Positions 38,974 through 48,585 of a DNA stretch of 64,000 bases are shown here, piece after piece. A model generated the notes under the pieces. That model did no database searches. It worked only from the letters and a program-made list of their open reading frames with translations, and was not told the origin of the DNA. The stretch covers positions 124,001-188,000 of the forward strand of contig NZ_CP018016.1 of NCBI RefSeq assembly GCF_000280495.2, in the 5' to 3' direction. Made by a program: the position numbers and the translations under genes. This stretch comes from Kosakonia radicincitans DSM 16656 (GTDB lineage: Bacteria; Pseudomonadota; Gammaproteobacteria; Enterobacterales; Enterobacteriaceae). Numbering within the stretch: the stretch's first letter is position 1; every line of letters begins with the position of its first letter.

Positions 38974-39687
38974 ATGGCGACAGGAAAGTCCTGCTCTCGC
39001 TGGTTTGCGCCTCTTGCGGCGTTATTAATGGTAGTTAGCCTGAGTGGGTGTTTCGATAAAGAAGGCGATCAGCGCAAGGCGTTTATCGACTTCCTGCAAA
39101 ATACGGCGATGCGTAGCAGTGAACGTCTGCCCGCTCTGACAGCAGATCAGAAAAAACAGTTCGGTCCGTTTGTCTCTGATTATGCTGTGATTTATGGCTA
39201 TTCCCAGCAGGTGAACCAGGCGATGGACTCCGGTCTGCGTCCGGTAGTGGACAGCGTTAACGCCATCCGGGTACCGCAGGATTATATGACCCAGCGTGAA
39301 CCGCTTCGTCAGGCCAATGGCTCGCTCGGCGTACTTAGCCAGCAACTGCAGAATGCAAAAATGCAGGCGGATGCTTCCCACGCGGCGTTAAAACAGGCGG
39401 ACGATCTCAAGCCGGTGTTTGACCAGGTGTATACCAAAGTGGTTACCAATCCGGCCAACGCACTGCAACCGCTGATCCCGGCGGCGCAGGTCTTCACTCA
39501 GCAACTGGTGCAGGTGGGCGACTTTATTGCCCAGCAGGATACGCAGGTGAGCTTTGTTGCTAACGGCATCCAGTTCCCGACGTCCCAGCAGGCCAGCCAG
39601 TATAACGCGCTGATTGCTCCGCTGGCGGCGCAGCATCAGGCGTTCAACCAGGCCTGGACCGCGACCGTTAACGCCACGCAGCAGTAA
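38974..39687 (+). CDS. yiaF: YiaF, DUF3053-type lipoprotein
   Basis: A 237-residue lipoprotein with signal MATGKSCSRWFAPLAALLMV and lipobox SLSGC (Cys26), followed by a mainly helical domain with KKQFGPFVSDYAVIYGYSQQ and RPVVDSVNAIRVPQDYMT blocks. E. coli YiaF is very similar and of unknown function, reported as a presumed membrane-associated protein. AGGAG precedes the ATG; starts upstream at 38935 or 38953 are not supported by the signal peptide. Confidence 0.92.
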   Translation: MATGKSCSRWFAPLAALLMVVSLSGCFDKEGDQRKAFIDFLQNTAMRSSERLPALTADQKKQFGPFVSDYAVIYGYSQQVNQAMDSGLRPVVDSVNAIRVPQDYMTQREPLRQANGSLGVLSQQLQNAKMQADASHAALKQADDLKPVFDQVYTKVVTNPANALQPLIPAAQVFTQQLVQVGDFIAQQDTQVSFVANGIQFPTSQQASQYNALIAPLAAQHQAFNQAWTATVNATQQ

Positions 39688-39699
39688 GCGGGCGCAGAC

Positions 39700-39731
39700 A
39701 AAAAAAGAGGCGATTAATCGCCTCTTTTTTT
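39700..39731. terminator. Bidirectional terminator between yiaF and ghrB
   Basis: AAAAAAAGAGGCGATT and AATCGCCTCTTTTTTT are perfectly complementary with almost no loop. It serves both the yiaF transcript and the leftward kgu-ghrB operon. Confidence 0.93.
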
Positions 39732-39753
39732 ATGTCCGCAGCAGGGTGAATCG

Positions 39754-40728
39754 TCAGCCTGCGACCTGCGGGTTGACGCAGTTTTTCTCCACCTTGCCAT
39801 TGAGCGCGTCAATCAGGTTATCCACCGCGCAGGCCGCCATGTTGTAGCGTGTCTCGTGCGTTGCGGAGCCGATGTGCGGTAGCGCCACGACGTTGGGCAG
39901 TGACAGCAGCGGTGAATCAACGGGCAGCGGCTCTTTCTCGAAGACGTCCAGCCCGGCCGCATGGATTTCGCCGTTTTGCAGGGCTTCCACCAGCGCATTT
40001 TCATCCACTACCGGGCCGCGTCCGGCGTTAATGAAGATCGCCGATTTTTTCATCATTTCAAACTGCGCTTTACCGATCAGATGATGCGTCTCTTCGGTCA
40101 GAGGCAGCACCAGACACACAAAGTCGGACTCCTGCAACAGGGTATCGAGATCGCAATAGCGCGCCTGGAAGCGCGCTTCCGCTTCGGCGTGATGGCGACG
40201 CGCGTTATAGAGAATCGGCATGCCGAAACCAAAGTGCGCGCGTTGCGCCAGCGCCAGCCCGATACGACCCATCCCGATGATGCCCATTGTTTTGTGATGC
40301 ACATCGATGCCGAACCAGTCTGCGCCAATACCGGATGTCCATTCCCCCGCTTTTACCCGCCCGGCGACCTCTACCACGCGGCGGGCGCTGCTCAGTACCA
40401 GCGCCATAATGGTATCGGCGACCGTTTCCGTCAGCACGGTCGGGGTATGCATCAATAAAATCTTACGTGCGTTCAGCGCGTCCACATCAAAGTTGTCATA
40501 GCCTACCGAGACCGTTGACGTCGCGCGCAACTGCGGCATTTTCTCCAGCAGCGCGGCATCGACTTTCTCGCTGGAACCCAGCAGCCCTTGCGCAGTGGCG
40601 AAAGCCTCAGCGTGCTGTTGCACCGTTTCCGGTTTCAGGTTGGCAACCTGGGTTACGGTGAAGTGCTCGGCCAGACGTTGTTGCAGGTCATCGGGTAAGG
40701 CTTTGTACAGGATGATAGACGGCTTCAT
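39754..40728 (-). CDS. ghrB: 2-ketoaldonate/glyoxylate reductase GhrB, probable KguD
   Basis: D-isomer-specific 2-hydroxyacid dehydrogenase, 324 residues like E. coli GhrB, which reduces glyoxylate, hydroxypyruvate and 2-keto-D-gluconate with NADPH. Rossmann loop GMGRIGLA, catalytic Arg in [10 protein letters not shown], Glu in LDVFEKEPL and His in [12 protein letters not shown] are present. Its ATG overlaps the stop of the MFS transporter (ATGA), and it is the last gene of ptxS-kguEKT, so its likely role here is 2-keto-6-phosphogluconate reduction (KguD) and not only glyoxylate reduction. Confidence 0.93.
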   Translation of the reverse strand: MKPSIILYKALPDDLQQRLAEHFTVTQVANLKPETVQQHAEAFATAQGLLGSSEKVDAALLEKMPQLRATSTVSVGYDNFDVDALNARKILLMHTPTVLTETVADTIMALVLSSARRVVEVAGRVKAGEWTSGIGADWFGIDVHHKTMGIIGMGRIGLALAQRAHFGFGMPILYNARRHHAEAEARFQARYCDLDTLLQESDFVCLVLPLTEETHHLIGKAQFEMMKKSAIFINAGRGPVVDENALVEALQNGEIHAAGLDVFEKEPLPVDSPLLSLPNVVALPHIGSATHETRYNMAACAVDNLIDALNGKVEKNCVNPQVAG

Positions 40729-42017
40729 GCGGTTCTCCCTTGTGATGGTGCGCCTGCCGGAATCTGCTTATTGTTAGCAGGCTTAACAATTAAAGTAAGC
40801 CACACAGAGGCGAAAAGTGCTACCCCCATGAAAATGTACGAGGCCGACGGGCTGCCGGTTGCGCCATTCAGGTAACCTACCACCCATGAGCCGCAGAATG
40901 AGCCGAGCGCGCCCATGCTGTTAATCAGCGCCATTGCGCCACCAGCGACGTTGCGCGGCAGCATTTCCGGGATGATGGCGAAGAACGGCCCGTATGGGGC
41001 ATACATTGCGGCACCGGCAATCACCAGCAGGGTATAAGAGATCCAGAAATGGTTGGCGCCCACTGCCCATGAACCGATAAAGGCGAATGCGCCAATCAGC
41101 AGCAGCGGCCAGACAAACAGTTTACGGTTTTGCAGCTTATCGGAAGCCCAGGAGGCCAGGATCATTGCCAGCGTTGCGGCAAGGTACGGAACGGCAGAGA
41201 GCCAGCCTACTTCGACCATGCCGAGGTTTTCGCCGCCGCTGCGAATAATTGACGGCAGCCACAGTACAAAACCGTATACGCCAATGCTCCAGGCAAAATA
41301 TTGCAGGCACAGCAGAACGACATTACGCGAGCGGAAGGCTTCACTGTAATTACGTACGGCTTTGATGCCCTGCTGCTCTTTTTCAAGCTGGGCCTGCAAC
41401 GCCGCTTTCTCATCGCTGGAGAGCCACGCTACCTGCGCCGGTTTGTCTTTCACCAGCACCCACCAGCAAAACGCCCAGATCACTGCCGGAATGCCTTCAA
41501 TAATGAACATTTCGCGCCAGCCGAAAGCCTGGATCAGATAGCCGGACACCACCGACATCCACAGTACTGTCACCGGGTTGCCGAGGATTAAGAAGGTATT
41601 GGCGCGTGAGCGTTCCGATTTGGTAAACCAGTTGCTGATGTAGATAAGCATCGCGGGCATGACCGCCGCTTCCACCACGCCGAGAATAAAGCGGATGGCG
41701 GCCAGCATTGGGATATTGCTGACGATACCGGTTAATGACGCACAGCCGCCCCACAAAATCAGGCAGATAAAAATCAGTTTGCGGACGCTGCGGCGCTCTG
41801 CATAAATCGCGCCGGGGATCTGGAAAAAGAAGTAGCCGAGAAAGAAGAGTGCGCCGAGCAGCGAAGAGATGCCTTTGGTGATGCCCAGGTCGTCATTGAT
41901 ACCGGCGGCGGAGGCGAAACTGAAGTTTGCACGGTCGAGATACGCCAGACTGTAAGTGATAAATACAATCGGCATGATGTACAGCCAGCGTTTGGACGAA
42001 TTTGTCGCGTTACTCAT
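40725..42017 (-). CDS. kguT: MFS transporter, probable 2-ketogluconate permease KguT
   Basis: Major facilitator of the anion:cation symporter family, 430 residues from ATG 42017 (AGAGG site upstream; a start 16 codons earlier is unsupported). About twelve transmembrane helices. Conserved family signature [11 protein letters not shown] in helix 1 and the [14 protein letters not shown] segment at the start of the second half. Placed between kguK and ghrB in one operon, so the substrate is most likely 2-keto-D-gluconate. Confidence 0.85.
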   Translation of the reverse strand: MSNATNSSKRWLYIMPIVFITYSLAYLDRANFSFASAAGINDDLGITKGISSLLGALFFLGYFFFQIPGAIYAERRSVRKLIFICLILWGGCASLTGIVSNIPMLAAIRFILGVVEAAVMPAMLIYISNWFTKSERSRANTFLILGNPVTVLWMSVVSGYLIQAFGWREMFIIEGIPAVIWAFCWWVLVKDKPAQVAWLSSDEKAALQAQLEKEQQGIKAVRNYSEAFRSRNVVLLCLQYFAWSIGVYGFVLWLPSIIRSGGENLGMVEVGWLSAVPYLAATLAMILASWASDKLQNRKLFVWPLLLIGAFAFIGSWAVGANHFWISYTLLVIAGAAMYAPYGPFFAIIPEMLPRNVAGGAMALINSMGALGSFCGSWVVGYLNGATGSPSASYIFMGVALFASVWLTLIVKPANNKQIPAGAPSQGRTA

Positions 42018-42109
42018 AAGATTGCCTCTATGGTTGAGGTTACTTACCGCCTGTGTGTAGGGCACAGTGCGGCGGATGTTTTTGGTTGAATAACTTTCAG
42101 GCTTTACAA

Positions 42110-43051
42110 CTACAACGCGCCTAACTGTGCGCGTGTCGGCAATCCTTCGCTGTCGCCCGGCACCTGAATGGCCATCGCGCCGATGGCGTTACCCCGGCGT
42201 ACCGCTTCAGGCAGGGTTTTATCTTCCAGCAGCGCGCTCAGTACGCCCACGGCGAAACCATCCCCGGCACCGACCGTATCGACAACATTTTCCACTTTGA
42301 CCGGCGGCACCGCGCCCTGCTCACCGCTGGCGGTTTTAAACCATGCGCCATCGGCGCCCGTTTTGATCACCACCGCCTGAACGCCGCGCTGCAGATAGAA
42401 ATCGGCGATCCCTTCCGGTGTGCGCTGGCCGGTCAGAATGACACCCTCTTTCAGCCCCGGCAGCACCCAATCGGACTGAAAGGCGAGGCGGTTCAGTTTC
42501 TCCACCATTTCGGCTTCGCTGTTCCACAACACCGGGCGCAGATTCGGATCGAACGAAATGGTTTTGTTTTGTGCTTTCATCCGCGCGACGGCATGTTCCA
42601 GCAGCGCATATGAGGTTGCAGACAGCGCAGCCGCCACGCCGCTGATGTGCAAATGGCGCGCCTGGCTAAAGATGTCGGCGTTAAAATCCTCCGGCGACAG
42701 ATGGCTGGCCGCAGAGCCCTTACGGAAATACTCCACGATGGGATCGGTTCCATTTTCGGCTTTAGATTTAAGCTGAAACCCGGTAGCGAAGCGCCCATCC
42801 AGCGTCACGCAACGGGTATCAATTCCCTCCTGGCGCAGCGTATTGAGGATGAAACGCCCGAAGCTGTCATCGCCGACGCGGCTGACCCAACTGACTTTCA
42901 AACCCAGCCGCGACAGGCCCGTCGCCACATTCAGTTCTGCGCCTGCCGCGCGTTTAATAAAGTGTCCGGCCCCGGCGAGGTCGCCGGTTTCGGTGGCGAC
43001 AAACATGGCCATTGCTTCGCCAATAGTGATGACATCCAGCGCGTTATGCAT
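42110..43051 (-). CDS. kguK: PfkB-family sugar kinase, probable 2-ketogluconokinase KguK
   Basis: Ribokinase/PfkB-family kinase, 313 residues. N-terminal sugar-binding GGHF-like segment (AGAELNVATGLSRLG), and C-terminal PfkB signature with the catalytic Asp in VVDTVGAGDGFAVGVLSAL (quoted core DTVGAGDGFA). Its ATG overlaps the end of kguE by eight bases, which fixes the start at 43051. The neighbours favour 2-ketogluconate as substrate; 2-keto-3-deoxygluconate kinase (KdgK) is the alternative for this fold. Confidence 0.85.
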   Translation of the reverse strand: MHNALDVITIGEAMAMFVATETGDLAGAGHFIKRAAGAELNVATGLSRLGLKVSWVSRVGDDSFGRFILNTLRQEGIDTRCVTLDGRFATGFQLKSKAENGTDPIVEYFRKGSAASHLSPEDFNADIFSQARHLHISGVAAALSATSYALLEHAVARMKAQNKTISFDPNLRPVLWNSEAEMVEKLNRLAFQSDWVLPGLKEGVILTGQRTPEGIADFYLQRGVQAVVIKTGADGAWFKTASGEQGAVPPVKVENVVDTVGAGDGFAVGVLSALLEDKTLPEAVRRGNAIGAMAIQVPGDSEGLPTRAQLGAL

Positions 43052-43805
43052 GGCGTGGCTCCTTACGTAACTGTTCAACGTAATGACGGGTAACGGCGAT
43101 CAGGTCGTCGCCCTGCAGGGGGAATTCAATACCGCGCGGCGCGTCGGCGGGCAGGTTATCCAGCAGCGCCAGCCAGCGGGCATCGGCTTCATCCGGCGGT
43201 ACGGCGCGAAAAGTGTGCCCATGAACGACAGCCGCTTTGACGTGGATATAGCTGACCGCTGGCGCCAGATGGCGGGCAGCTTCTTCGGGTGAATCACCGA
43301 CCCACAACCAGTTGCCAGTATCGAATGTCAGCGTCACCGGCAGCGAGAGGGTATGGCAGGCAGCTTTAAAGCGCAGCATCGGCGCAAGTTTGCCGCAGTC
43401 CGTCTGGTCGTTTTCCACCACCAGCGGCACCGGGCCGGTCAGTAGCCAGTCGCGCAGCGTTGCCAGTACCGCCTGATCGGTAAAATGGCCCAGCGAGACT
43501 TTCAACCAGCGGGCTTTAAGCGTATGGGCTTCGTGCAGCAAAGCGGGTAAACGAGGATTGAGCGCGCCATCCGCCAGGCACAGTGGCTCCGGCGCGGAGT
43601 AACAAGCTTGCAGATTGTGCATTTCAATGGCGAACGCCAGCGAGGACAAATGGCCGATCTCTTCGCTGCTCAGCAGCTCGCGGCGGATTTCTACGCCGTC
43701 AGCTCCGGCGGCGGCGATAACGGGCAGCAGGGCCATCTGCCCGCCCATTGCGTGGATCGTGTCATGACCGTATGCGGCGGTAACAACGATAATTTTTCTC
43801 GGCAT
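43044..43805 (-). CDS. kguE: TIM-barrel sugar isomerase/epimerase-like protein KguE
   Basis: A 253-residue xylose-isomerase-like TIM barrel. Expected metal ligands appear in GVEIRRE, VVENDQ, LTFDTGNW and YIHVKAA. KguE accompanies the 2-ketogluconate genes of Pseudomonas and enterobacteria; its exact reaction is unclear to me. The frame is open 22 codons further upstream, but that part would contain the palindromic operator at 43857-43870; ATG 43805 has GGAG just before it. Confidence 0.82.
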   Translation of the reverse strand: MPRKIIVVTAAYGHDTIHAMGGQMALLPVIAAAGADGVEIRRELLSSEEIGHLSSLAFAIEMHNLQACYSAPEPLCLADGALNPRLPALLHEAHTLKARWLKVSLGHFTDQAVLATLRDWLLTGPVPLVVENDQTDCGKLAPMLRFKAACHTLSLPVTLTFDTGNWLWVGDSPEEAARHLAPAVSYIHVKAAVVHGHTFRAVPPDEADARWLALLDNLPADAPRGIEFPLQGDDLIAVTRHYVEQLRKEPRHA

Positions 43806-43856
43806 ACTCCGGCTCCCCGGCAAAGACAGCAAATAGGTTCTGTCTTTAACGCTAGA

Positions 43857-43870
43857 TGGAACCGGTTCCA
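43857..43870. promoter_or_regulatory. PtxS-type operator upstream of kguE
   Basis: TGGAACCGGTTCCA is a perfect 14-base palindrome. Pseudomonas PtxS binds TGAAACCGGTTTCA, which differs by one symmetric base pair. It lies 52 bases upstream of the kguE start and 49 bases past the stop of the LacI-type regulator, the right place to control kguEKT-ghrB. Confidence 0.8.
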
Positions 43871-43918
43871 AAGAAAAGCGCGGTATGTTGAATTTATGAT
43901 CGCTATCACGCAGTGTCG

Positions 43919-44935
43919 TTAACGAGACGTGGAGCCGCGGACGATCAGTTCGCCGGAAAATACCTGCTCGCGCACCGTGTCGCTCTGGCCTTCAATGCGT
44001 CGTACCACCTGCTCTACAGCGGCGTAACCGATTTGCCAGGTTGGCTGTTTAAGCGTGGTAATGCCCACGCCCGCCAGCTCAGCCCACTCCAGCTCGTCAA
44101 AACCGAGCAGGCCGATGTCGCTGCCCCAGTTCAGGCCGATGCGTTTGAGTGAACGCGCTACCTGTAAGGTCAGCGCGCCGTTGGCGGAGATCACCGCTTT
44201 GCGCATCCCGCGGTGGCGGGCATGGAACTGGCGCAGGGCATTGTCCAGTAGTGCAGCTTCATGCAGCGGCACTTCGGCGTTTTCCGCCACCACGCCCGGA
44301 TAGCGGGCAAGGGTAGCGCGAAAGGCGCTGAGCCGCTCGCGGCGGGTGTTTACCGTTCCCAGCGGTTCGCTGAGGAAGAGTAACGCCTCAAAACCCTGTT
44401 CAATCAGGTGCTCTGTGGCCGTGGTGGCGGCCTGGGTGTTATCCAGCCCAACCACATCGCAGGCGAAATCAGGGATTTTACGGTCAATCAATACCATCGG
44501 CAGGGCGGATTGTTGCAGCCGGTTTAACCCCTCTTCGCGCATGCCGACCGCATTCACCACAATGCCTTCTACCTGATAACTGCGCAGCAGGTCGAGGTAA
44601 TGCAGCTCCTGATCCAGCTCGTTGTTGGTATTACAGACCAGCGGCGTAAACCCTTTTTCCCGGCAGGCAGCTTCGATACCGCTTAGCACATGCACTGAAT
44701 AGGGGTTGGTGATATCGGCGATAATCAGGCCGATAAGGCGGGTTCGGCCGCGCTTAAGGCCACGCGCCATCAGGCTGGGGCGATAATCCAGATCGGCAAT
44801 GGCTTGCTCAATACGCGCCAACAAGTCAGCCGACAGCAGATGCCTTTCACCGTTAAGGTAACGCGAAATGCTGGTTTTCCCCGTTTTCGCTGCTTTTGCC
44901 ACATCGCTGATGGTTGGGCGTGCCGTTTTCGCCAT
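43919..44935 (-). CDS. ptxS: LacI-family repressor, PtxS-like
   Basis: LacI/GalR regulator of 338 residues from ATG 44935 (GAGGGAAG site). The N-terminal helix-turn-helix and hinge (ISDVAKAAKTGKTSISRYLN, DYRPSLMARGLK) precede a periplasmic-binding-like effector domain (GLIIADITNPYSVHVLSGIE). Located directly upstream of kguEKT on the same strand, with a PtxS-style palindrome between, so it is the likely repressor of 2-ketogluconate use, released by 2-ketogluconate. Confidence 0.85.
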   Translation of the reverse strand: MAKTARPTISDVAKAAKTGKTSISRYLNGERHLLSADLLARIEQAIADLDYRPSLMARGLKRGRTRLIGLIIADITNPYSVHVLSGIEAACREKGFTPLVCNTNNELDQELHYLDLLRSYQVEGIVVNAVGMREEGLNRLQQSALPMVLIDRKIPDFACDVVGLDNTQAATTATEHLIEQGFEALLFLSEPLGTVNTRRERLSAFRATLARYPGVVAENAEVPLHEAALLDNALRQFHARHRGMRKAVISANGALTLQVARSLKRIGLNWGSDIGLLGFDELEWAELAGVGITTLKQPTWQIGYAAVEQVVRRIEGQSDTVREQVFSGELIVRGSTSR

Positions 44936-45140
44936 TGCTGCTTCCCTCGCCGTAAATGATTGTCCACACCTTAGCGCGAAATCGCGGGCAATCAAGCACT
45001 AACACAGGCATATCACCCGGAGTGTGCGCGTAATGACGTTTAATTCTTTGCGATTACACCGCGGCTGTGGATGATAGAGCGAACAGAACATCAGAGCGGC
45101 ATCGTGCCGCCATCACCTGCAAGCTATTCAGGAGCGCGCT

Positions 45141-47471
45141 TTGGCAAACCCTGCTATCAAAACAGTTCTTACGGCGGCCCACTGGGGGCCGATGCTGGTC
45201 GATACCGACGGTGAAAACGTGCTCGCTTCGCGCGGTGCGCTACCGACTCGCCATCCGAACTCACTGCAAACCGTGGTGCAGGAGCAGGTGCACAGCCCGA
45301 CGCGCGTGCGCTATCCGATGGTGCGCAAAGGCTTTCTCGCTTCGCCGTCCAATCCGCAGGGTGTGCGCGGGCAGGACGAATTTGTGCGTGTGAGCTGGGA
45401 GGATGCGCTGGCGCTGATCCACGCCCAGCACAAACGGATTCGCGACAGCTACGGCCCGTCGTCTATTTTTGCCGGCTCCTACGGCTGGCGCTCCAACGGC
45501 GTGCTGCATAAAGCGGCGACGCTGTTGCAACGCTATATGAGCCTGGCGGGCGGTTACACGGGCCATCTGGGTGATTATTCCACTGGCGCGGCGCAGGCCA
45601 TCATGCCGCACGTCGTCGGCAGCAACGAAGTCTATCAGCAGCAAACCAGTTGGCCGTTGATTCTGGAGCACAGCGAAGTGGTGGTGCTGTGGAGCGCAAA
45701 CCCGCTCAACACTCTGAAAATTGCCTGGAATGCGACCGACGAACAGGGCATTCCTTACTTTGATGCGCTGCGTAAAAGCGGCAAGCGGGTGATCTGTATC
45801 GATCCGATGCGATCGGAGACCGTTGATTTCTTTGGCGAGAGCATGGAGTGGATTGCTCCGCATATGGGAACCGATGTTGCCCTGATGCTGGGCATCGCCC
45901 ATACGCTGGTGGAAAATGGCTGGCAGGATGACGATTTCCTGGCCCGCTGCACAGAAGGTTACCCCACGTTTGCCGCCTACCTGACCGGCGAGCAGGACGG
46001 CGTCGCGAAAACGGCAGAATGGGCAGCGGCAATTTGCGGCATTGATGCGGCGAAAATCCGCGAACTGGCGCAACTTTTTCATGAAAATACCACAATGCTG
46101 ATGTCCGGCTGGGGTATGCAGCGCCAGCAGTATGGTGAGCAGAAACACTGGATGCTGGTCACGCTCGCCGCCATGATCGGGCAGATTGGTACGCCCGGCG
46201 GCGGTTTTGGTCTCTCTTACCATTTTGCCAACGGCGGTAACCCGACGCGGCGCGCAGCCGTGCTGGCATCGATGCAGGGCACGGTGCAGGGCGGCGTTGA
46301 CGCGGTGGATAAAATCCCGGTCGCCCGCATTGTGGAAGCGCTGGAAAACCCCGGCGCACCGTATCAGCACAATGGCATGGACAGGCACTTCCCACAGATC
46401 CGTTTTGTCTGGTGGGCCGGCGGTGCGAACTTTACCCATCATCAGGATACCAATCGCCTGATCCGCGCCTGGCAGAAGCCGGAGCTGGTGGTGATTTCGG
46501 AGTGTTTCTGGACAGCAGCGGCGAAGCATGCGGACATCGTTCTGCCTGCCACCACCTCGTTCGAGCGCAACGATCTGACGATGACCGGCGATTACAGCAA
46601 TCAACATCTGGTGCCGATGAAGCGCGTGGTTGCTCCGCAGTATGAAGCGCGCGATGACTGGGAGGTGTTTGCCGAGCTGAGCGAGCGCTGGGAAACGGGC
46701 GGCCGCGAGCGTTTTACCGAAGGCAAAAGCGAGCTTCAGTGGCTGGAAACCTTTTACAATATTGCCGCTGAGCGCGGTGCCAGCCAGCAGGTGACGCTAC
46801 CGCCGTTTGCCGAATTCTGGGAAGCAAACCAGCTCATTGAGATGCCGGAAAGCGATCAGAATGCCCGGTTTGTGCGCTTTGCCGATTTCCGTCGCGATCC
46901 TGCACAGTTCCCGCTGAAGACGCCGAGCGGCAAAATCGAAATCTTCTCGGAGCGCATTCGTAGCTTTGGTTACGCTGATTGTCCGCCGCATCCGATGTGG
47001 CTGGAGCCGGACGAATGGCACGGTAATGCCGAACCGGATCAGTTGCAGGTGCTGTCGGCTCATCCGGCGCATCGTCTGCACAGTCAGCTTAACTTTACCC
47101 GTTTGCGTGAACAGTATGCTGTTGCTGGCCACGAACCCATTACCCTGCATCCTGCCGATGCGCAGGCGCGCGGAATTGTCGCGGGCGATGTTGTGCGCGT
47201 ATGGAATGCGCGTGGGCAGGTTCTGGCGGGGGCGGTGGTGACCGAGGGTATCAAGCCTGGCGTGATCTGTATTCACGAAGGCGACTGGCCGGACCTGGAG
47301 CCTGCGGCGGGCGGCATCTGTAAAAACGGCGCCGTGAACGTGCTGACCAAAGATCTGCCCAGCTCGCGCCTGGGCAATGGTTGTGCAGGAAACACGGCGC
47401 TGGCATGGGTAGAGAAGTATACCGGCCCGGCGCTTACGCTGACGGCCTTTGATCCGCCTGCCAGTTCATGA
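45141..47471 (+). CDS. bisC: Biotin sulfoxide reductase (molybdopterin enzyme)
   Basis: Cytoplasmic bis-MGD enzyme of the DMSO reductase family that reduces biotin and methionine sulfoxides. The 776 residues match E. coli BisC (777). The molybdenum-ligand serine is Ser147 in [12 protein letters not shown], equal in number to the ligand in DMSO reductase; no N-terminal FeS cysteine motif and no twin-arginine signal, as expected. The start is a TTG with AGGAG six bases upstream; no in-frame ATG gives the family N-terminus. Its 3' end overlaps convergent yiaC by 38 bases. Confidence 0.93.
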   Translation: MANPAIKTVLTAAHWGPMLVDTDGENVLASRGALPTRHPNSLQTVVQEQVHSPTRVRYPMVRKGFLASPSNPQGVRGQDEFVRVSWEDALALIHAQHKRIRDSYGPSSIFAGSYGWRSNGVLHKAATLLQRYMSLAGGYTGHLGDYSTGAAQAIMPHVVGSNEVYQQQTSWPLILEHSEVVVLWSANPLNTLKIAWNATDEQGIPYFDALRKSGKRVICIDPMRSETVDFFGESMEWIAPHMGTDVALMLGIAHTLVENGWQDDDFLARCTEGYPTFAAYLTGEQDGVAKTAEWAAAICGIDAAKIRELAQLFHENTTMLMSGWGMQRQQYGEQKHWMLVTLAAMIGQIGTPGGGFGLSYHFANGGNPTRRAAVLASMQGTVQGGVDAVDKIPVARIVEALENPGAPYQHNGMDRHFPQIRFVWWAGGANFTHHQDTNRLIRAWQKPELVVISECFWTAAAKHADIVLPATTSFERNDLTMTGDYSNQHLVPMKRVVAPQYEARDDWEVFAELSERWETGGRERFTEGKSELQWLETFYNIAAERGASQQVTLPPFAEFWEANQLIEMPESDQNARFVRFADFRRDPAQFPLKTPSGKIEIFSERIRSFGYADCPPHPMWLEPDEWHGNAEPDQLQVLSAHPAHRLHSQLNFTRLREQYAVAGHEPITLHPADAQARGIVAGDVVRVWNARGQVLAGAVVTEGIKPGVICIHEGDWPDLEPAAGGICKNGAVNVLTKDLPSSRLGNGCAGNTALAWVEKYTGPALTLTAFDPPASS

Positions 47472-47880
47472 TCCACGTCGGGTGGCGGGTCTCTTCCTGC
47501 CAGGCGCTCTCTTCAATACGAAAGCCCTGCGCATGGTAGAACTTCACCGCCCGTTCGTTTTTCTGATACACCTCCAGGCTTAGCCAACGAAAGCGCTGTT
47601 TGACGTGATTCATCAGCGCTTTGCCAATTCCCTGGCCAATGGCGGCAGGGCGCACGAACAGCGCCCCGATAAATTGTTCATCCATCACGCTGATAAACCC
47701 TTCCAGCTCGCCATGCGCTTCCCAGACCCAGGTTTTCGCCGACGGGAGATAGGCATTACGCACCAGCGCTTCGCTCTCCTGCCAGTAGCGTGTGTCGATA
47801 AACGGGTGAGCAAAACAGGTGCTTTCCATCCACAGCGTCAGCAGAGGCGATAAATCCCGGCTATGCCACGCGCGGATCAT
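47434..47880 (-). CDS. yiaC: YiaC, GNAT-family N-acetyltransferase
   Basis: A 148-residue GNAT acetyltransferase. Acetyl-CoA-binding motif A is [19 protein letters not shown] (pyrophosphate loop GQGIGKA), and the C-terminal [20 protein letters not shown] is typical. E. coli YiaC is reported as a lysine acetyltransferase. Starting at 47880 ([10 protein letters not shown]), it overlaps the end of tag by 20 bases, so the pair is coupled. Further upstream starts would lie deep in tag. Confidence 0.9.
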   Translation of the reverse strand: MIRAWHSRDLSPLLTLWMESTCFAHPFIDTRYWQESEALVRNAYLPSAKTWVWEAHGELEGFISVMDEQFIGALFVRPAAIGQGIGKALMNHVKQRFRWLSLEVYQKNERAVKFYHAQGFRIEESAWQEETRHPTWIMNWQADQRPSA

Positions 47881-48439
47881 GCATGCCTCCGGGGTGGCAA
47901 AAGCAGCCGGTAATATGGTCATTGACCAGACCGCAGGCCTGCATAAACGAGTAGCAAATGGTGGTGCCGACGAATTTAAAGCCGCGCTTTTTCAGCGCCT
48001 TTGATAAAGCATCTGACGCTGCTGTCGAAGTTGGAATTTCGCCGAGCGTCGCCGCTTGGGTGATTTGCGGCGTGTTATCGACAAACCCCCAGACAAATTC
48101 TGAAAATGACTCGCCGTTTTGCGCCATTGCCAGGTATGCGCGGGCGTTGCCAATAATGGCTTCTATCTTGCCGCGATGGCGAATGATGCCGGCATTTTGC
48201 AGCAGAATCTCCACATCTTCTGCGCTCATCGCCGCTACGCGTTCAGGATCGAATTGATGAAAAGCCGCGCGATAATTCTCCCGTTTTTTCAATACGGTAA
48301 TCCATGACAGCCCGGCTTGTTGCCCTTCCAGGCAGATCATTTCAAACAGCTTTTTACCATCCCTTTGCGCGACGCCCCACTCGGTATCATGGTACGTGAG
48401 ATACAGAGGATCCTGAGTAACCCAACCACAACGCTGCAT
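47861..48439 (-). CDS. tag: 3-methyladenine DNA glycosylase I
   Basis: Constitutive base-excision enzyme removing 3-methyladenine, 192 residues (187 in E. coli). Helix-hairpin-helix-related fold with a structural zinc: Cys4 and His17 near the N-terminus (RCGWV, YHDTEW) and the C-terminal His/Cys pair (DHITGCFCHP). Active-site Glu in LFEMICLEGQQAGLSW. ATG 48439 has GGAG upstream. Divergent from yhjY. Confidence 0.95.
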   Translation of the reverse strand: MQRCGWVTQDPLYLTYHDTEWGVAQRDGKKLFEMICLEGQQAGLSWITVLKKRENYRAAFHQFDPERVAAMSAEDVEILLQNAGIIRHRGKIEAIIGNARAYLAMAQNGESFSEFVWGFVDNTPQITQAATLGEIPTSTAASDALSKALKKRGFKFVGTTICYSFMQACGLVNDHITGCFCHPGGMHDPRVA

Positions 48440-48585
48440 ATTCTTACTCCATTTATGCCTGGTAAAATAAACGTCCGCCTGCCTTGACGCGCACAACAGA
48501 AAGACAATATTTAGTAAAGGGCTTTAGCCCATAAACAATCATAACGAATACGCCGGATTCGGCTCTTCTCTGGAGTCGCAACTTG

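Noticed and set aside
45261..46607. 448-codon open frame on the minus strand
   Set aside because: Antisense to bisC; composition typical of a shadow frame.
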